Source: Psychroserpens jangbogonensis
GTDB lineage: Bacteria > Bacteroidota > Bacteroidia > Flavobacteriales > Flavobacteriaceae
Direction of reading: 5' to 3'
NCBI RefSeq assembly: GCF_000797465.1
Contig: NZ_JSWG01000009.1
Location: 1 to 64,000 of the forward strand
DNA length: 64,000 nt
Under the pieces are notes generated by a model, which was not told the origin of the DNA, made no database searches, and saw only the letters and a program-made list of their open reading frames with translations. A program made the position numbers and the translations under genes. This document shows, in pieces, positions 9,236 to 19,072 of the stretch (positions are counted from its first letter, which is position 1; every line of letters begins with the position of its first letter).

Positions 9236-9934
9236 ATGATTATGAAAAAAATTCTTTGCCTAGTTGTTATAATGGCTTCAATGAGCATGACAGCGCAAAC
9301 AAAAACGGAGCTTTTAAAGCACTTTGAAGGGTATTACAAACAAATGAAAAACCAAGGCGATGTTCAAGGCGTGATAAATGCTATGACACATCTTAATGTA
9401 TTACAGCCTAGTCAACAACGATTAGACACTCTAGCATATATTTATGTTTCAGAAGGTAGAAACCTAGAGGCTTTAAACACCATTGGTATTGATAATAATG
9501 CTACAGATTCTAATATCAGTACAGAAGTAAAAGCACTTGCATTAAAAGCTTTAAACCAGCCTCAACGTGCTGTTATTTTTTACGAAGTGTTATTTCAAAA
9601 AGAGCCAAATTCATATTTAGCTTATGAAATTGCCGATCTAAAAACACAAACACAAGATTTAGCGGGAGCAAAAGCTAGCGTGGATTATGGGTTAGCTAAT
9701 GTAAAAGATGAGATGAAGAAAGCCTTTTATGAAACGCAGCAACCTTATGATGTATCTATGAAAGGAGCATTAACTTATTTAAAAGCTATAGTTTTATTTA
9801 ACATGAATAAAATCGATAATTTAGATCAAGCAATTGGTTTATTAGATGAAGCTCTTGTAATGGATGCAAACTTTAATTTAGCTCAAATAAGTAAAGATGC
9901 TTTACAAGCAATGAAAGCACCTAAGAAAGAATAA
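9236..9934 (+). CDS. Exported TPR-like repeat protein
   Basis: About 230-232 aa. A signal peptide MKKILCLVVIMASMSMTAQT is seen, cut after TAQ. The rest is helical and shows tetratricopeptide-like features: GDVQGVINAMTHLNVLQPSQ, ALAIYV-type helices, QPQRAVIFYEVLFQKEPNS and ALVMDANFNLAQ. TPR proteins act as protein-protein scaffolds; here the location is periplasmic. Two ATGs (9236, 9242) are possible starts, the second giving the cleaner MKK start. A bidirectional terminator follows. No specific partner is evident. Confidence 0.75.
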   Translation: MIMKKILCLVVIMASMSMTAQTKTELLKHFEGYYKQMKNQGDVQGVINAMTHLNVLQPSQQRLDTLAYIYVSEGRNLEALNTIGIDNNATDSNISTEVKALALKALNQPQRAVIFYEVLFQKEPNSYLAYEIADLKTQTQDLAGAKASVDYGLANVKDEMKKAFYETQQPYDVSMKGALTYLKAIVLFNMNKIDNLDQAIGLLDEALVMDANFNLAQISKDALQAMKAPKKE

Positions 9935-9952
9935 CAAGTTATTATATATAAT

Positions 9953-9987
9953 AAAAAAGCCTTTTGTGAATTACAAAAGGCTTTTTT
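9953..9987. terminator. Bidirectional intrinsic terminator
   Basis: AAAAAAGCCTTTTGT, loop, ACAAAAGGCTTTTTT: a long perfect stem between the TPR gene and the convergent DUF3078 gene, usable from both sides. Confidence 0.9.
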
Positions 9988-10003
9988 ATTTGGTAGTATT
10001 TGA

Positions 10004-10939
10004 TTAGAACTTATAGCTCAAACCAATAGTCCAATATGTTTGTAAGTCATTATCAACATTATCAAAGTCTGGAGTATCTCCCATACCATCAAATGTCGCT
10101 AAACCATAATTAAGTGCTTCTTGTTTATTACTTCTTAAACCAAAGTCAAAACCAACACCAATCATTTTCCAAAGGGTATAACCGAAAGAGTTTGTCCATG
10201 TCCAGTTGGATAAGTCTCCACTCTTATAACTTTGGAAAGCAGATAAATTAGATTTAAAGTTTACTGCTCCAATTTGTCTTGTATAATCTGCAACAATTTT
10301 AGCACCTAAAGATGATTCAAATACATTGTCATTATCAGCAAAAACAAAGTTGTAGTTTAAAGGATGAACCACTACAATTAAGTCTTGAATTGGTAACCAT
10401 GTGAAACCAACACCAACATCTAAATATCCAGGATCATTAAAGTTATCTAAAAGTGTTGTTCTATATTCCATTAATGTAGAAACAGCCAGTTTTTTAGTTA
10501 TGTTTCTTCCATAAAGTGATGAAATACTAAAAACGTCTGTAGTTGGATTGAAATCATCATCATCAAAATCTGTGTCTTTATCATCTAATTTTACCCAGTT
10601 TAAATTTGCTGTTAAAGAATTTCTCCAAAAATGTTTTTCTTCAATTAAATTAGCATAACCATTAACTGTAATACCAATACTTCCTGAAGAATTATTAGGA
10701 GTTCCTTGAGAATACCAATTATTAAAATTTGATAAATTCCCACCTATAGTTCCAAATGCACCTATTTTCCATCCAGGTAAAGCATCTATTTGGGACTGTA
10801 ATGCATCTGCTTCTGCTTGAGCTGCATCTGCCATAGCTTGTTTTTCAGATTTTTGAGTTTCTAATTCTTCTTTAGTTTGCGAAAAACTAAAAGTAATTGC
10901 AAACATAAAGAATGCTGCTAAAAGTGATTTTTTGTTCAT
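10004..10939 (-). CDS. DUF3078 outer-membrane beta-barrel protein
   Basis: 311 aa. A signal peptide (MNKKSLLAAFFMFAITFSFSQ) is followed by a short Ala/Gln/Glu-rich coiled-coil stretch (about residues 22-52, KEELETQKSEKQAMADAAQ). Then comes a beta-rich region with WKIGAFGTIGGNLSNFNNW and NSLTANLNWVKLDDKD. It ends in an aromatic residue (IGLSYKF), as outer-membrane barrels do. This is the DUF3078 family of Bacteroidota; the function is unknown. It sits downstream of the suf operon but has its own promoter and a 147-bp gap, so it is probably a separate transcript. Confidence 0.85.
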   Translation of the reverse strand: MNKKSLLAAFFMFAITFSFSQTKEELETQKSEKQAMADAAQAEADALQSQIDALPGWKIGAFGTIGGNLSNFNNWYSQGTPNNSSGSIGITVNGYANLIEEKHFWRNSLTANLNWVKLDDKDTDFDDDDFNPTTDVFSISSLYGRNITKKLAVSTLMEYRTTLLDNFNDPGYLDVGVGFTWLPIQDLIVVVHPLNYNFVFADNDNVFESSLGAKIVADYTRQIGAVNFKSNLSAFQSYKSGDLSNWTWTNSFGYTLWKMIGVGFDFGLRSNKQEALNYGLATFDGMGDTPDFDNVDNDLQTYWTIGLSYKF

Positions 10940-10964
10940 AATGTCTTAAAATTTAATAAATAAA

Positions 10965-10988
10965 AATTATTATCCGTTTACAAATATA
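10965..10988 (-). promoter_or_regulatory. DUF3078 promoter with 20-bp element shared with the methyltransferase promoter
   Basis: A -7 box TATATTTG (10988-10981) runs into TTTGTAAACGGATAATAATT (10984-10965, minus strand). The identical 20-mer lies at 5998-6017 in front of the methyltransferase gene. The predicted start of transcription leaves a leader of about 35 nt. Confidence 0.55.
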
Positions 10989-11086
10989 AGTGTTTAATCT
11001 TTAGTAACATTTGTTAAACATGTTGATTTTTTATATCGTATAAATTAAGACAATAAAATTATACAAAAGTCACATTTTTTATAGTA

Positions 11087-11593
11087 TTATTTTCTTTTAA
11101 ATAGTGGAACAGAAGAACACGCTTCACCATACATAATAGATTTAGCAACCGGTTTTAATGCTTCGGTAAGTAAAATATATGCATTATCTGGTACTGGTTT
11201 GTTAGAACAGCCTTTAATAATAATTGGTTTGTCTTGATAAGAGTCAAGATCTAAATCATTAATAATGTTTTGATAAATAGATGTCTCTAAGGTGTTTAAA
11301 TCACCTATAATGGCCTTTTTGGAAAAAGAGGATAGTTCTATAGTCATGAGCATATATGCCCAAGCAGGAACAATGGCATCAGTAGAACAAATAAGAGCTA
11401 CATATTGGTTTTCATATTGTGACCAATCATGATCTGCAACATGCTTTCTAAAGTCTTTTTCGCGAAGCACAAGCCCTTCATAAAGCCAATCTTTAATATC
11501 AAATAGTACGCGCTTTCCTTGAGGATAAAAATCTTCTAAATCAATAACCACAAGTTTACTTTGCGCAACTCTATTTATAATTTCGTCTGCCAT
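11087..11593 (-). CDS. DUF2480 family protein
   Basis: 168 aa, no signal peptide. It matches the DUF2480 family of Bacteroidota (N-terminal ADEIINRVAQSKLVVIDLED, central WLYEGLVLREKDFR). The family is typically the last gene of suf operons in Flavobacteria, as here, 12 nt after the sufT-like gene. A role linked to Fe-S cluster assembly is suggested by position only. Cysteines occur in ALICSTDA and IIKGCSNKPVPDN. No enzymatic motif is recognised. Confidence 0.85.
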   Translation of the reverse strand: MADEIINRVAQSKLVVIDLEDFYPQGKRVLFDIKDWLYEGLVLREKDFRKHVADHDWSQYENQYVALICSTDAIVPAWAYMLMTIELSSFSKKAIIGDLNTLETSIYQNIINDLDLDSYQDKPIIIKGCSNKPVPDNAYILLTEALKPVAKSIMYGEACSSVPLFKRK

Positions 11594-11605
11594 TTTGAAA
11601 TTATC

Positions 11606-11929
11606 TTAAAGCATTCCAAGTTCAAGTTTTGCTTCTTCACTCATTAAATCTTGACTCCAAGGCGGATCAAAAGTAATTTCAACCTCAGCCGATTTTACAT
11701 CGTTTAACGATTTTACTTTTTCTTCAACTTCTAATGGAAGAGTTTCTGCAACTGGACAGTTAGGCGTCGTTAACGTCATTAAAATTTTAACTTCGTAATC
11801 TTCATTTACAAATACGTCGTAAATTAGACCTAATTCGTAAATATCTACTGGTATTTCTGGATCGAAAATAGTTTTTATAACTCTTACAATTTTCTCTCCT
11901 AATGCATTTGTATCTATAGTAGTTTCCAT
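11606..11929 (-). CDS. sufT: MIP18/DUF59 family Fe-S assembly protein (SufT-like)
   Basis: 107 aa. It has the DUF59 core DPEIPVDIYELGLIYDV and the TTPNCPVAETLP segment with the conserved cysteine, as in SufT/PaaD and eukaryotic MIP18/Cia2. These proteins help load Fe-S clusters into targets. The small stand-alone length is usual. It lies one base from the sufE stop and 12 nt from the DUF2480 gene, so it belongs to the suf transcript. The symbol follows the family; the exact target is not known. Confidence 0.9.
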   Translation of the reverse strand: METTIDTNALGEKIVRVIKTIFDPEIPVDIYELGLIYDVFVNEDYEVKILMTLTTPNCPVAETLPLEVEEKVKSLNDVKSAEVEITFDPPWSQDLMSEEAKLELGML

Positions 11930-11930
11930 A

Positions 11931-12353
11931 TTAATTCAATTGTGTTTGGTATGCAACAGCATACATCTTTAATTTCTTTATCATACTCACTAAACCGTTT
12001 GCTCTGGTAGGTGATAGATGTTCTTTTAATCCTATTTGATCGATAAAATCAGTATCTGACTCAATAATATCTTTTGGATGTTGATTAGAAAAAACTCTAA
12101 TTAAAATAGCAATGATACCTTTAGTAATAATCGCATCACTATCAGCCGTAAACACTATTTTATCATTCTTCATATCAGCATGTACCCAAACTTTACTTTG
12201 ACAGCCTTTTATGATGTTGTCTTCTGTTTTATATTGCCCATCAATAAGCGGTAAAGTTTTACCAAGATCAATCATATATTGGTAACGCTCTTCCCAATCA
12301 TCAAACATTGCAAACTCTTCAATGATATCATTTTTTATCTCTGTAATAGTCAT
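11931..12353 (-). CDS. sufE: SufE cysteine desulfurase sulfur acceptor
   Basis: 140 aa. SufE takes the persulfide from SufS and stimulates it. Seen: ERYQYMIDLGKTLP and the active loop NIIKGCQSKVWVHAD with the acceptor cysteine (about residue 51), then a C-terminal helix region. It lies downstream of the META gene and one base before the sufT-like gene. It is separated from its partner sufS by the META-domain lipoprotein gene, which is an insertion into the usual sufS-sufE order. Confidence 0.95.
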   Translation of the reverse strand: MTITEIKNDIIEEFAMFDDWEERYQYMIDLGKTLPLIDGQYKTEDNIIKGCQSKVWVHADMKNDKIVFTADSDAIITKGIIAILIRVFSNQHPKDIIESDTDFIDQIGLKEHLSPTRANGLVSMIKKLKMYAVAYQTQLN

Positions 12354-12406
12354 TGTTTTTCTTTAATTAAGCATTAAGATAAGTGTATTACAAAAATACA
12401 ATATCT

Positions 12407-13219
12407 CTATTGTTTAGTCATTGTTTCCTTAATAGATAACACTTTGTCAACAAATAAAGCAATCGGTTTTGGCGGATTGCCATGATCAAAACCATTTGAT
12501 GTATAAATGGTTTCACCTACATTTATTTTAAGCACTCCCATTGCTGCTGCATCATGTTGAAACGTTTTTGATGGCGGCTCTAATGAAGGAATTGACTCCA
12601 CATCTAGATCATTATAAAGAGCCATAAGCTCAGAAAGTTGTTCGTCAGATAAATGACGTCTTTCAATGTCTATTAAATTTCTATCATTAGTATATTTAAG
12701 GACACTCCCTTCAATCCAAATCGCTTCAAAAAAACCTCTAGTCGATGCTCTATATGTGATATTAATTGTCTCGCCTTGTCTAGATTTAGACATCATTTTC
12801 TCATTAGCTGTGATCAAGATGTCTTCATCGTTTTTTAGACTTAATTTTCCATTTGTTAATTCATATGCATTTACCTTCGCTAAAGTTTGAAACATTTTTA
12901 GTTCAATCTTATTCGCTTCATCTTCACACATCATTCTCGTAGCTCCTAATTCAGATAAAGAAATTGTATTTCCATCTGTTGTATAGGTCCCAAAAAAACG
13001 GTTACAACCAGCAAAACCCGATACCTTATTTGTTTTAGAATCAAATTCTAATGTGAGTTCATCAGTAACATTTGTTGTATCCAATTGCTCTAACACGTAT
13101 GTACCTGAAATTGTTTCGTTAGTAATCATATCTGTTGTATTGGCTGCGCTTGCGACATCTTGCGAGCTTCCACAAGACTTTAATATAATCATGCTTATTA
13201 AAATTGCTAAATGTTTCAT
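12407..13219 (-). CDS. META-domain lipoprotein with extra C-terminal domain
   Basis: 270 aa. The N-terminus MKHLAILISMIILKSCGSSQ is a lipoprotein signal with cysteine at about 16. Residues about 35-130 form a META/HslJ domain (SGTYVLEQLD, VSGFAGCNRFFGTY, LGATRMMCEDE). Residues about 145-265 form a second domain (INITYRASTRGFFEAIW, HLSDEQLSELMALYNDL) resembling DUF6438. Both are seen in stress-linked envelope proteins; the function is unclear. It sits 52 nt after sufS and 53 nt before sufE, same strand, so it is probably carried on the suf mRNA. Confidence 0.85.
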   Translation of the reverse strand: MKHLAILISMIILKSCGSSQDVASAANTTDMITNETISGTYVLEQLDTTNVTDELTLEFDSKTNKVSGFAGCNRFFGTYTTDGNTISLSELGATRMMCEDEANKIELKMFQTLAKVNAYELTNGKLSLKNDEDILITANEKMMSKSRQGETINITYRASTRGFFEAIWIEGSVLKYTNDRNLIDIERRHLSDEQLSELMALYNDLDVESIPSLEPPSKTFQHDAAAMGVLKINVGETIYTSNGFDHGNPPKPIALFVDKVLSIKETMTKQ

Positions 13220-13271
13220 GGCTCTTAAATTTTATAGTTTGTATATAATATTACAAAAAGGACGCCAAACT

Positions 13272-14510
13272 TTACGACAACATCATTTTCGCCTTTTTCA
13301 CTCCTGAAACTAAAGCATCTATTTCGGCTTTAGTATTGTAAAATGAAAATGACGCTCTTACTGTTCCTGGTATGTTGAAAAATTCCATAATTGGTTGAGC
13401 ACAATGATGCCCAGTACGAACAGCAATTCCCATTTTATCTAAGATGGTTCCAATATCATAAGGATGTATTCCTTCAATATTAAAAGAAATAACAGACGTT
13501 TTATTAGCTGAAGTACCATAAATTTTCAAACCTTCAATTTCTAAAAGCTGTTGTGTACCATAAATTAAAAGCTCTTTTTCATAAGCCGCAATATTTTCAA
13601 AACCAATAGAATTCATATAATCAAGGGCAGTTCCAAAGGCAATACCTCCACAAATATTTGGCGTTCCTGCTTCAAACTTATGAGGCAAATCGGCATAAGT
13701 GGTTTTTTCAAAAGTAACTTCAGCAATCATTTCACCACCTCCTTGATATGGTGGTAATTTGTTAAGCCATTCTTCTTTTCCGTATAGCATTCCAACTCCA
13801 GTTGGTCCACAAATTTTGTGAGCGGATGCAACAAAAAAATCAACATCTAAAGCTTGAACATCTGGCACTAAATGCGGACAAGATTGTGCGCCATCAATTA
13901 AAACGGCAGCTCCAACCTGATGTGCTTTATCTATAATTATTTCAATAGGATTAATAGTTCCTAATGCGTTAGAAATATGATTAACGAAAACTAATTTTGT
14001 GTTTTCTGAAAGTAAAGCTTCATAATCACTCATGACTAATTCGCCAAGTTCATTCATAGGAATGACTTTCAAAGTTGCTCCAGTTCGTTCACATAACATT
14101 TGCCAAGGCACAATATTACTATGATGTTCTAAAGCAGACACAAGAATCTCATCCCCTTTTTCTAATAGAGAAGAAAATCCATTTGCTACTAAATTAATAC
14201 TATGTGTAGTCCCTGAAGTCATGATAATTTCATGACTATGTTTTGCATTAAAATGCTTTTGAATCTTAAGACGTGCTTGCTCATACAAATCTGTTGCTTC
14301 CTGACTCAACGTATGAACACCTCTATGAATATTGGCATTGTAGTTAGAATAATAATCTACAATTGTATCAATGACTTGTTGTGGTGTTTGCGAGGTTGCC
14401 GCATTATCAAAATACACTAAAGGTTTCCCGTTGACTTTTCTTTGAAGAATAGGGAAGTCTTTCCTTATGGTTTCAACATCAAAATTTGTATGTTTTAAAG
14501 TACCATTCAT
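13272..14510 (-). CDS. sufS: SufS group II cysteine desulfurase
   Basis: 412 aa. A PLP enzyme that removes sulfur from cysteine as a persulfide for SufE/SufBCD. Seen: YFDNAATSQTP (about 33), ALEHHSNIVPWQ (about 127-138), the PLP-lysine stretch ASAHKICGPTGVGMLYG (Lys near 232) and the catalytic-cysteine loop RTGHHCAQPIM (near 370). All key residues are intact. The start ATG overlaps the sufD stop by one base (TAATG), which points to translational coupling. Confidence 0.97.
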   Translation of the reverse strand: MNGTLKHTNFDVETIRKDFPILQRKVNGKPLVYFDNAATSQTPQQVIDTIVDYYSNYNANIHRGVHTLSQEATDLYEQARLKIQKHFNAKHSHEIIMTSGTTHSINLVANGFSSLLEKGDEILVSALEHHSNIVPWQMLCERTGATLKVIPMNELGELVMSDYEALLSENTKLVFVNHISNALGTINPIEIIIDKAHQVGAAVLIDGAQSCPHLVPDVQALDVDFFVASAHKICGPTGVGMLYGKEEWLNKLPPYQGGGEMIAEVTFEKTTYADLPHKFEAGTPNICGGIAFGTALDYMNSIGFENIAAYEKELLIYGTQQLLEIEGLKIYGTSANKTSVISFNIEGIHPYDIGTILDKMGIAVRTGHHCAQPIMEFFNIPGTVRASFSFYNTKAEIDALVSGVKKAKMMLS

Positions 14511-15823
14511 TACAAATCAAACCCTAAATTAACACCTAATTTGTTTGCAATAATCTTAGTGATACGTTGTTTTATTTCTGGAATTTTAACCGAATCTAAA
14601 ACATTATTACTAAAGGCAAACATGAGTAATGCTTTTGCTTCTTTTTCTGGAATTCCTCTTGAACGCATATAAAACATTGCGCTTTCGTCTAACTGACCAA
14701 TAGTACAACCATGAGAACATTTTACATCATCTGCAAAAATTTCTAATTGTGGTTTTGTGTTTATTGATGCACTATCACTTAAAAGAATATTGTTATTCGC
14801 TTGAAAAGCATTTGTTTTTTGAGCTTCTTTATCTACGAGAACTTTTCCATTGAAAACACCTGTAGACTTATCAGCAAAAATACCTTTATAGTCTTGGTGG
14901 CTTTCACAGTTAGGTTCTATATGATGAACTAATGTGTTATGATCTACATGTTGTTTGTCTCCAATAATGGTAACACCTTTTAAAGTAGAATCGATACGTT
15001 CTCCTTCTTGATAAAAGTTAAGGTTGTTTCGTGTCAATTGTCCACCAAAAGAAAACGTATGCACAGAGGCATGACTCTCTCGTTTTTGTTTTACAAACGT
15101 ATTATCAATAAGCGATGCGTTTTGCTTGTCATTCTGAATTTTATAATAATCAATAATGGCACGTTTATTTGTGAAAATTTCAGTAACACTATTAGTTAAT
15201 ACAGGGTTTTCAGTTAAACTTTGATGGCGTTCGATTATTTGAACATGAGAGTTTTCATCAACAACAATTAAGTTACGAGGTTGTAGCATTAAAGCCGATT
15301 CATTTCCTGTAGAAAAATGTAAAATCTGAATTGGTTTTTCAACCACTTTATTCTTTGGAATATGAATGTAAGCACCTTCTTGAGAAAACGCTGTATTTAA
15401 TGATGACAAGCTATCTTTTGTAGCTGCTTTATTGAAATAGTTCTCAATAAGAATTCTGTATTTTGGTTTTGATAAGGCTGCAGACATCAAACATACATCA
15501 ATACCATCATGTGTGGTTTGAGACAAGTGTGATGAATATTTCCCATCGATAAATACAATCTTATAACTGTCTATATCATGAATAAAATATTTCTTTATAT
15601 CACGATATTCTAATGCACTTTCTTTTTTAGGAAACACACTATAATCATGTTTTAAAACACTATTGAGAGATGTATATTTCCAAGCCTCGTCACGTTTTGA
15701 AGGAAAGCCTTCATTTTCAAACGTTTTCATTGCTTCACTTCGCACATCGTGAACGGCAGCTTCTACATCTACCAAATCCTCGAATGCCATGAATGACGAT
15801 ACTAATTTATCTTTTAAATCCAT
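14510..15823 (-). CDS. sufD: SufD scaffold subunit
   Basis: 437 aa. SufD is the SufB paralogue in the SufBC2D scaffold where Fe-S clusters are built. Seen: the N-terminal helical region with RDEAWKYTSLNSVLK, a central right-handed beta-helix, and the C-terminal part with FADDVKCSHGCTIGQLDESAMFYMRSRGI (Cys/His pair near 365-370), then EKEAKALLMFAF. It overlaps sufS by one base and follows sufC with a 68-nt gap. Confidence 0.97.
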   Translation of the reverse strand: MDLKDKLVSSFMAFEDLVDVEAAVHDVRSEAMKTFENEGFPSKRDEAWKYTSLNSVLKHDYSVFPKKESALEYRDIKKYFIHDIDSYKIVFIDGKYSSHLSQTTHDGIDVCLMSAALSKPKYRILIENYFNKAATKDSLSSLNTAFSQEGAYIHIPKNKVVEKPIQILHFSTGNESALMLQPRNLIVVDENSHVQIIERHQSLTENPVLTNSVTEIFTNKRAIIDYYKIQNDKQNASLIDNTFVKQKRESHASVHTFSFGGQLTRNNLNFYQEGERIDSTLKGVTIIGDKQHVDHNTLVHHIEPNCESHQDYKGIFADKSTGVFNGKVLVDKEAQKTNAFQANNNILLSDSASINTKPQLEIFADDVKCSHGCTIGQLDESAMFYMRSRGIPEKEAKALLMFAFSNNVLDSVKIPEIKQRITKIIANKLGVNLGFDL

Positions 15824-15891
15824 TTTTTTAATCTTCAGTTAGCAAAGTATAAGTCTTCAGTCACAATATAAATTGTAGACGAAGTACTTTT

Positions 15892-16644
15892 CTATGCGTT
15901 CACTTCTTCTTTAATCCAATCGTAACCTTTTTCTTCTAGCTCATGAGCTAATTCTTTACCTCCCGATTTTACGATTCGTCCATTATGCAATACATGAACA
16001 AAATCTGGAACGATATAATCCAATAAACGTTGGTAATGTGTAATTACAATAACAGCGTTATCTTTACTTTTCAATTTATTTACACCATTAGCAACAATTC
16101 GTAACGCATCGATATCCAAACCTGAATCTGTTTCATCTAAAATTGCCAATTTAGGTTCTAGCATTGCCATCTGAAAAATCTCATTACGTTTTTTCTCTCC
16201 ACCTGAAAACCCTTGATTAAGAGAACGTGATAAGAATTTTCGATCTATTTCAAGCATTTCGGCCTTTTCGCGAATCATTTTAAGCATTTCATTAGCTGGC
16301 ATATCTGCTAAGCCTTTGGCTTTTCTTGTTTCGTTAATTGCCGTTTTCATGAAGTTAGTTACAGAAACACCTGGAATCTCAACTGGATATTGAAACGATA
16401 AGAAAATACCTTTATGAGCACGTTCTTCAGCAGCTAATTCATCAATGTTTTCTCCTTCTAAAAGAATTTCTCCTTGCTCAACTTCGTATTCTTCTTTTCC
16501 AGCAATAACAGAAGCTAATGTACTTTTACCAGAACCATTTGGTCCCATAATAGCATGAACTTCACCAGGTTTAACTTCTAAGTTAATTCCTTTTAAGATG
16601 GCTTTATCTTCAACACTTGCGTGTAAATCCTTTATTTTTAACAT
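15892..16644 (-). CDS. sufC: SufC ABC-type ATPase of the Suf complex
   Basis: 250 aa. It has Walker [15 protein letters not shown] (about 34-47), the Q-loop region [13 protein letters not shown], the signature [13 protein letters not shown] (about 143-155), Walker [15 protein letters not shown] and the H-loop ITHYQRLL. SufC drives conformational change in SufBD during cluster assembly and has no membrane partner. It lies 14 nt after a small lipoprotein gene that separates it from sufB. Confidence 0.97.
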   Translation of the reverse strand: MLKIKDLHASVEDKAILKGINLEVKPGEVHAIMGPNGSGKSTLASVIAGKEEYEVEQGEILLEGENIDELAAEERAHKGIFLSFQYPVEIPGVSVTNFMKTAINETRKAKGLADMPANEMLKMIREKAEMLEIDRKFLSRSLNQGFSGGEKKRNEIFQMAMLEPKLAILDETDSGLDIDALRIVANGVNKLKSKDNAVIVITHYQRLLDYIVPDFVHVLHNGRIVKSGGKELAHELEEKGYDWIKEEVNA

Positions 16645-16658
16645 AATATAAATTTCAA

Positions 16659-17093
16659 TTATTCGGTCTTACTATCTCCTAGTTTAATGACGTCGTTCTC
16701 TTTAGATTCGTGTTTTTTTACGTTTTCAATCTCTTTGATATCAATTCTGAATGGCCAACCTTCTTCACCTTCTGGTTTTGGAATCAGTTTACCTCTTACT
16801 TGAACAGTTACATAATCTGTAGGTTCATTTTTATACGATTTTGCCATGTCATTTAATTCGTGCATTTTGTCGTTAATGACAACACCATAAATATCATTAC
16901 GTGTTTGCAAAACAGCTGCATCTGCATAATAAATAAACTGCCCAACCATCAATTTTAAACCATCATTTTGTTTGGCTGTTTTTCCATTTTCAGTAACTGC
17001 ATTTTCATCTACAGGAACTGTTTCTGTTTTTGTGTCATTTTTACAACCTGTAAAAAGACTAGCTACTAAAAAGAGTGTAAGTAATTTTTTCAT
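16659..17093 (-). CDS. Small lipoprotein encoded inside the suf operon
   Basis: 144 aa. Lipoprotein signal [20 protein letters not shown] with Cys at about 17, then an acidic linker. A compact domain (about residues 45-130) follows with [34 protein letters not shown] and [13 protein letters not shown], which looks like a small OB-type beta barrel, perhaps related to the C-terminal domain of NlpE-like envelope proteins; that similarity is from memory and unsure. It lies between sufB (25-nt gap) and sufC (14-nt gap), so it must be co-transcribed. Why an envelope lipoprotein travels with a cytoplasmic assembly complex is not known. Confidence 0.8.
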   Translation of the reverse strand: MKKLLTLFLVASLFTGCKNDTKTETVPVDENAVTENGKTAKQNDGLKLMVGQFIYYADAAVLQTRNDIYGVVINDKMHELNDMAKSYKNEPTDYVTVQVRGKLIPKPEGEEGWPFRIDIKEIENVKKHESKENDVIKLGDSKTE

Positions 17094-17118
17094 TTTAAAA
17101 TATTGCTTGTATTAATGA

Positions 17119-18567
17119 TTATCCTACTGAACCTTCTAGACTAATTTCTAAAAGTTTCTGAGCTTCAACAGCAAACTCCATTGGTAATTTATTTAAGACT
17201 TCTTTACTAAAACCATTCACGATAAGTGCAATTGCCTTTTCCGTTGAAATTCCTCTTTGGTTACAATAAAATATTTGGTCTTCACCAATTTTACTCGTTG
17301 TTGCTTCATGCTCAATTTGAGCCGATTTATTTTTCACTTCTATATACGGAAATGTATGTGCACCACATTCATTTCCCATCAATAAACTATCACATTGAGA
17401 GAAATTTCGTGCATTATCTGCACGAGAGCTAATTTGAACTAGTCCTCTGTAGGAGTTTTGAGATTTTCCTGCAGAAACTCCTTTTGAAATAATGGTTGAC
17501 TTGGTATTCTTACCTAAGTGAATCATTTTTGTTCCAGTATCAGCTTGCTGGTAATTGTTTGTTACAGCAATAGAATAAAATTCACCTACTGAATTATCTC
17601 CTTTTAAAATACAACTTGGATATTTCCATGTCACAGCAGAACCTGTCTCAACTTGAGTCCAAGAGATTTTTGCGTTTTTCTCGCAAAGTCCCCTTTTTGT
17701 CACAAAATTGTACACTCCGCCTTTACCTTCAGCATTTCCTGGATACCAGTTTTGTACTGTTGAATACTTTATTTCAGCATCATCCATTGCAATTAACTCA
17801 ACAACTGCTGCATGTAATTGATTTTCATCTCTACTTGGTGCTGTACAACCTTCCAAGTAACTTACATAACTTCCTTCATCTGCTATAAGTAAAGTTCTTT
17901 CAAATTGTCCTGTTCCTCCTTGGTTAATTCTAAAGTAGGTTGACAATTCCATTGGACACCTCACTCCTTTTGGAATATAACAGAAAGAACCATCACTAAA
18001 CACAGCCGAATTTAAGGCCGCATAAAAGTTGTCTTTTGTTGGTACTATTGTACCAATATATTTTCTCACAAGCTCTGGATGCTCTTTAATAGCCTCCGAA
18101 ATACTCATAAAAATAATGCCTTTTTCAGACAATGTTTTTTTAAATGTTGTTGCAACAGAAACTGAATCCACAACAATATCCATAGCGACATTGTTCATTT
18201 TTTTCTGTTCATCCACTGAAATTCCTAGCTTTTTATACATGGCTAAAAGATCGGGATCTACGTCGTCTAATGTTTTATTAGGATCGACAGCTACTGGTGC
18301 AGAATAATAAGCAATAGCCTGAAAATCAGGTTTTTTGTAATTAACATTTGCCCATTCTGGCTCAGTCATTTCTTTCCAGACTTTAAAGGCATCAAGTCTC
18401 CATTCTGTCATCCATTGTGGCTCTTCTTTCTTCTTAGAAATTGCACGAACGATATCTTCATTTAAACCGATAGGAAAAGTTTCAGATTCAATATCTGTAA
18501 AAAAACCATATTCATATTCTTTGGTTTTTAATTCTTCCCTTAAATCGTCTTCAGTATATTTTGACAT
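17119..18567 (-). CDS. sufB: SufB Fe-S scaffold subunit
   Basis: 482 aa, usual for SufB. SufB receives sulfur from SufE and forms the nascent cluster with SufC and SufD. Seen: [18 protein letters not shown], the conserved [57 protein letters not shown] and, near the C-terminus, [16 protein letters not shown] and [20 protein letters not shown]. Second gene of the operon, 14 nt after sufA. Confidence 0.98.
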   Translation of the reverse strand: MSKYTEDDLREELKTKEYEYGFFTDIESETFPIGLNEDIVRAISKKKEEPQWMTEWRLDAFKVWKEMTEPEWANVNYKKPDFQAIAYYSAPVAVDPNKTLDDVDPDLLAMYKKLGISVDEQKKMNNVAMDIVVDSVSVATTFKKTLSEKGIIFMSISEAIKEHPELVRKYIGTIVPTKDNFYAALNSAVFSDGSFCYIPKGVRCPMELSTYFRINQGGTGQFERTLLIADEGSYVSYLEGCTAPSRDENQLHAAVVELIAMDDAEIKYSTVQNWYPGNAEGKGGVYNFVTKRGLCEKNAKISWTQVETGSAVTWKYPSCILKGDNSVGEFYSIAVTNNYQQADTGTKMIHLGKNTKSTIISKGVSAGKSQNSYRGLVQISSRADNARNFSQCDSLLMGNECGAHTFPYIEVKNKSAQIEHEATTSKIGEDQIFYCNQRGISTEKAIALIVNGFSKEVLNKLPMEFAVEAQKLLEISLEGSVG

Positions 18568-18581
18568 GTTTGTTTTAAATT

Positions 18582-18911
18582 TTAAAGTGAAAATGATTCA
18601 CCACAACCACAAGTACGGTTGGCATTAGGATTATTAAATACAAATCCTGCTCCATTAAGTCCTCCCGAATATTCTAACGTAGTACCTATGAGGTATAAAA
18701 AACTCTTTTTGTCGACAATAATTTTCACACCATTGTCCTCAAAAACTTTATCCTCTTCTTTTTGTTCTTTATCAAACTTTAGATCGTATGATAATCCTGA
18801 ACATCCTCCACTCTTCACTCCTACACGAACAAAATCGATAGCACTATTAAAACCATCATCATTCATGAGCTGAATAACTTTCTTTTTAGCTGTTTCTGAT
18901 ACTTTAATCAT
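18582..18911 (-). CDS. sufA: SufA/IscA (HesB) A-type Fe-S carrier
   Basis: 109 aa. The three conserved cysteines of A-type carriers are present: [16 protein letters not shown] (about 40) and [10 protein letters not shown] at the C-terminus. It accepts or delivers Fe-S clusters. First gene of the long suf transcript. The promoter is at 18949-18942, leaving a leader of about 26 nt. Confidence 0.95.
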   Translation of the reverse strand: MIKVSETAKKKVIQLMNDDGFNSAIDFVRVGVKSGGCSGLSYDLKFDKEQKEEDKVFEDNGVKIIVDKKSFLYLIGTTLEYSGGLNGAGFVFNNPNANRTCGCGESFSL

Positions 18912-18941
18912 TTCTTATATAGATTTCTTCTAAATAGATTG

Positions 18942-18949
18942 CAAATATA
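18942..18949 (-). promoter_or_regulatory. suf operon -7 box TATATTTG
   Basis: Exact TAnnTTTG on the minus strand, 31 nt before the sufA ATG. No good TTG -33 is seen, which may mean activator dependence. I recognise no IscR-type site. Confidence 0.65.
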
Positions 18950-19072
18950 TGGTATAAGTAGCCTTTAACCATGTTTCCTAACATTATATTAGCAAATAAT
19001 AGCATAGAATTAGACTATGAAAATACGAGAAATCTCAGATTCTGAATAAAAATTCAGTTGTAGTACGTGTTT

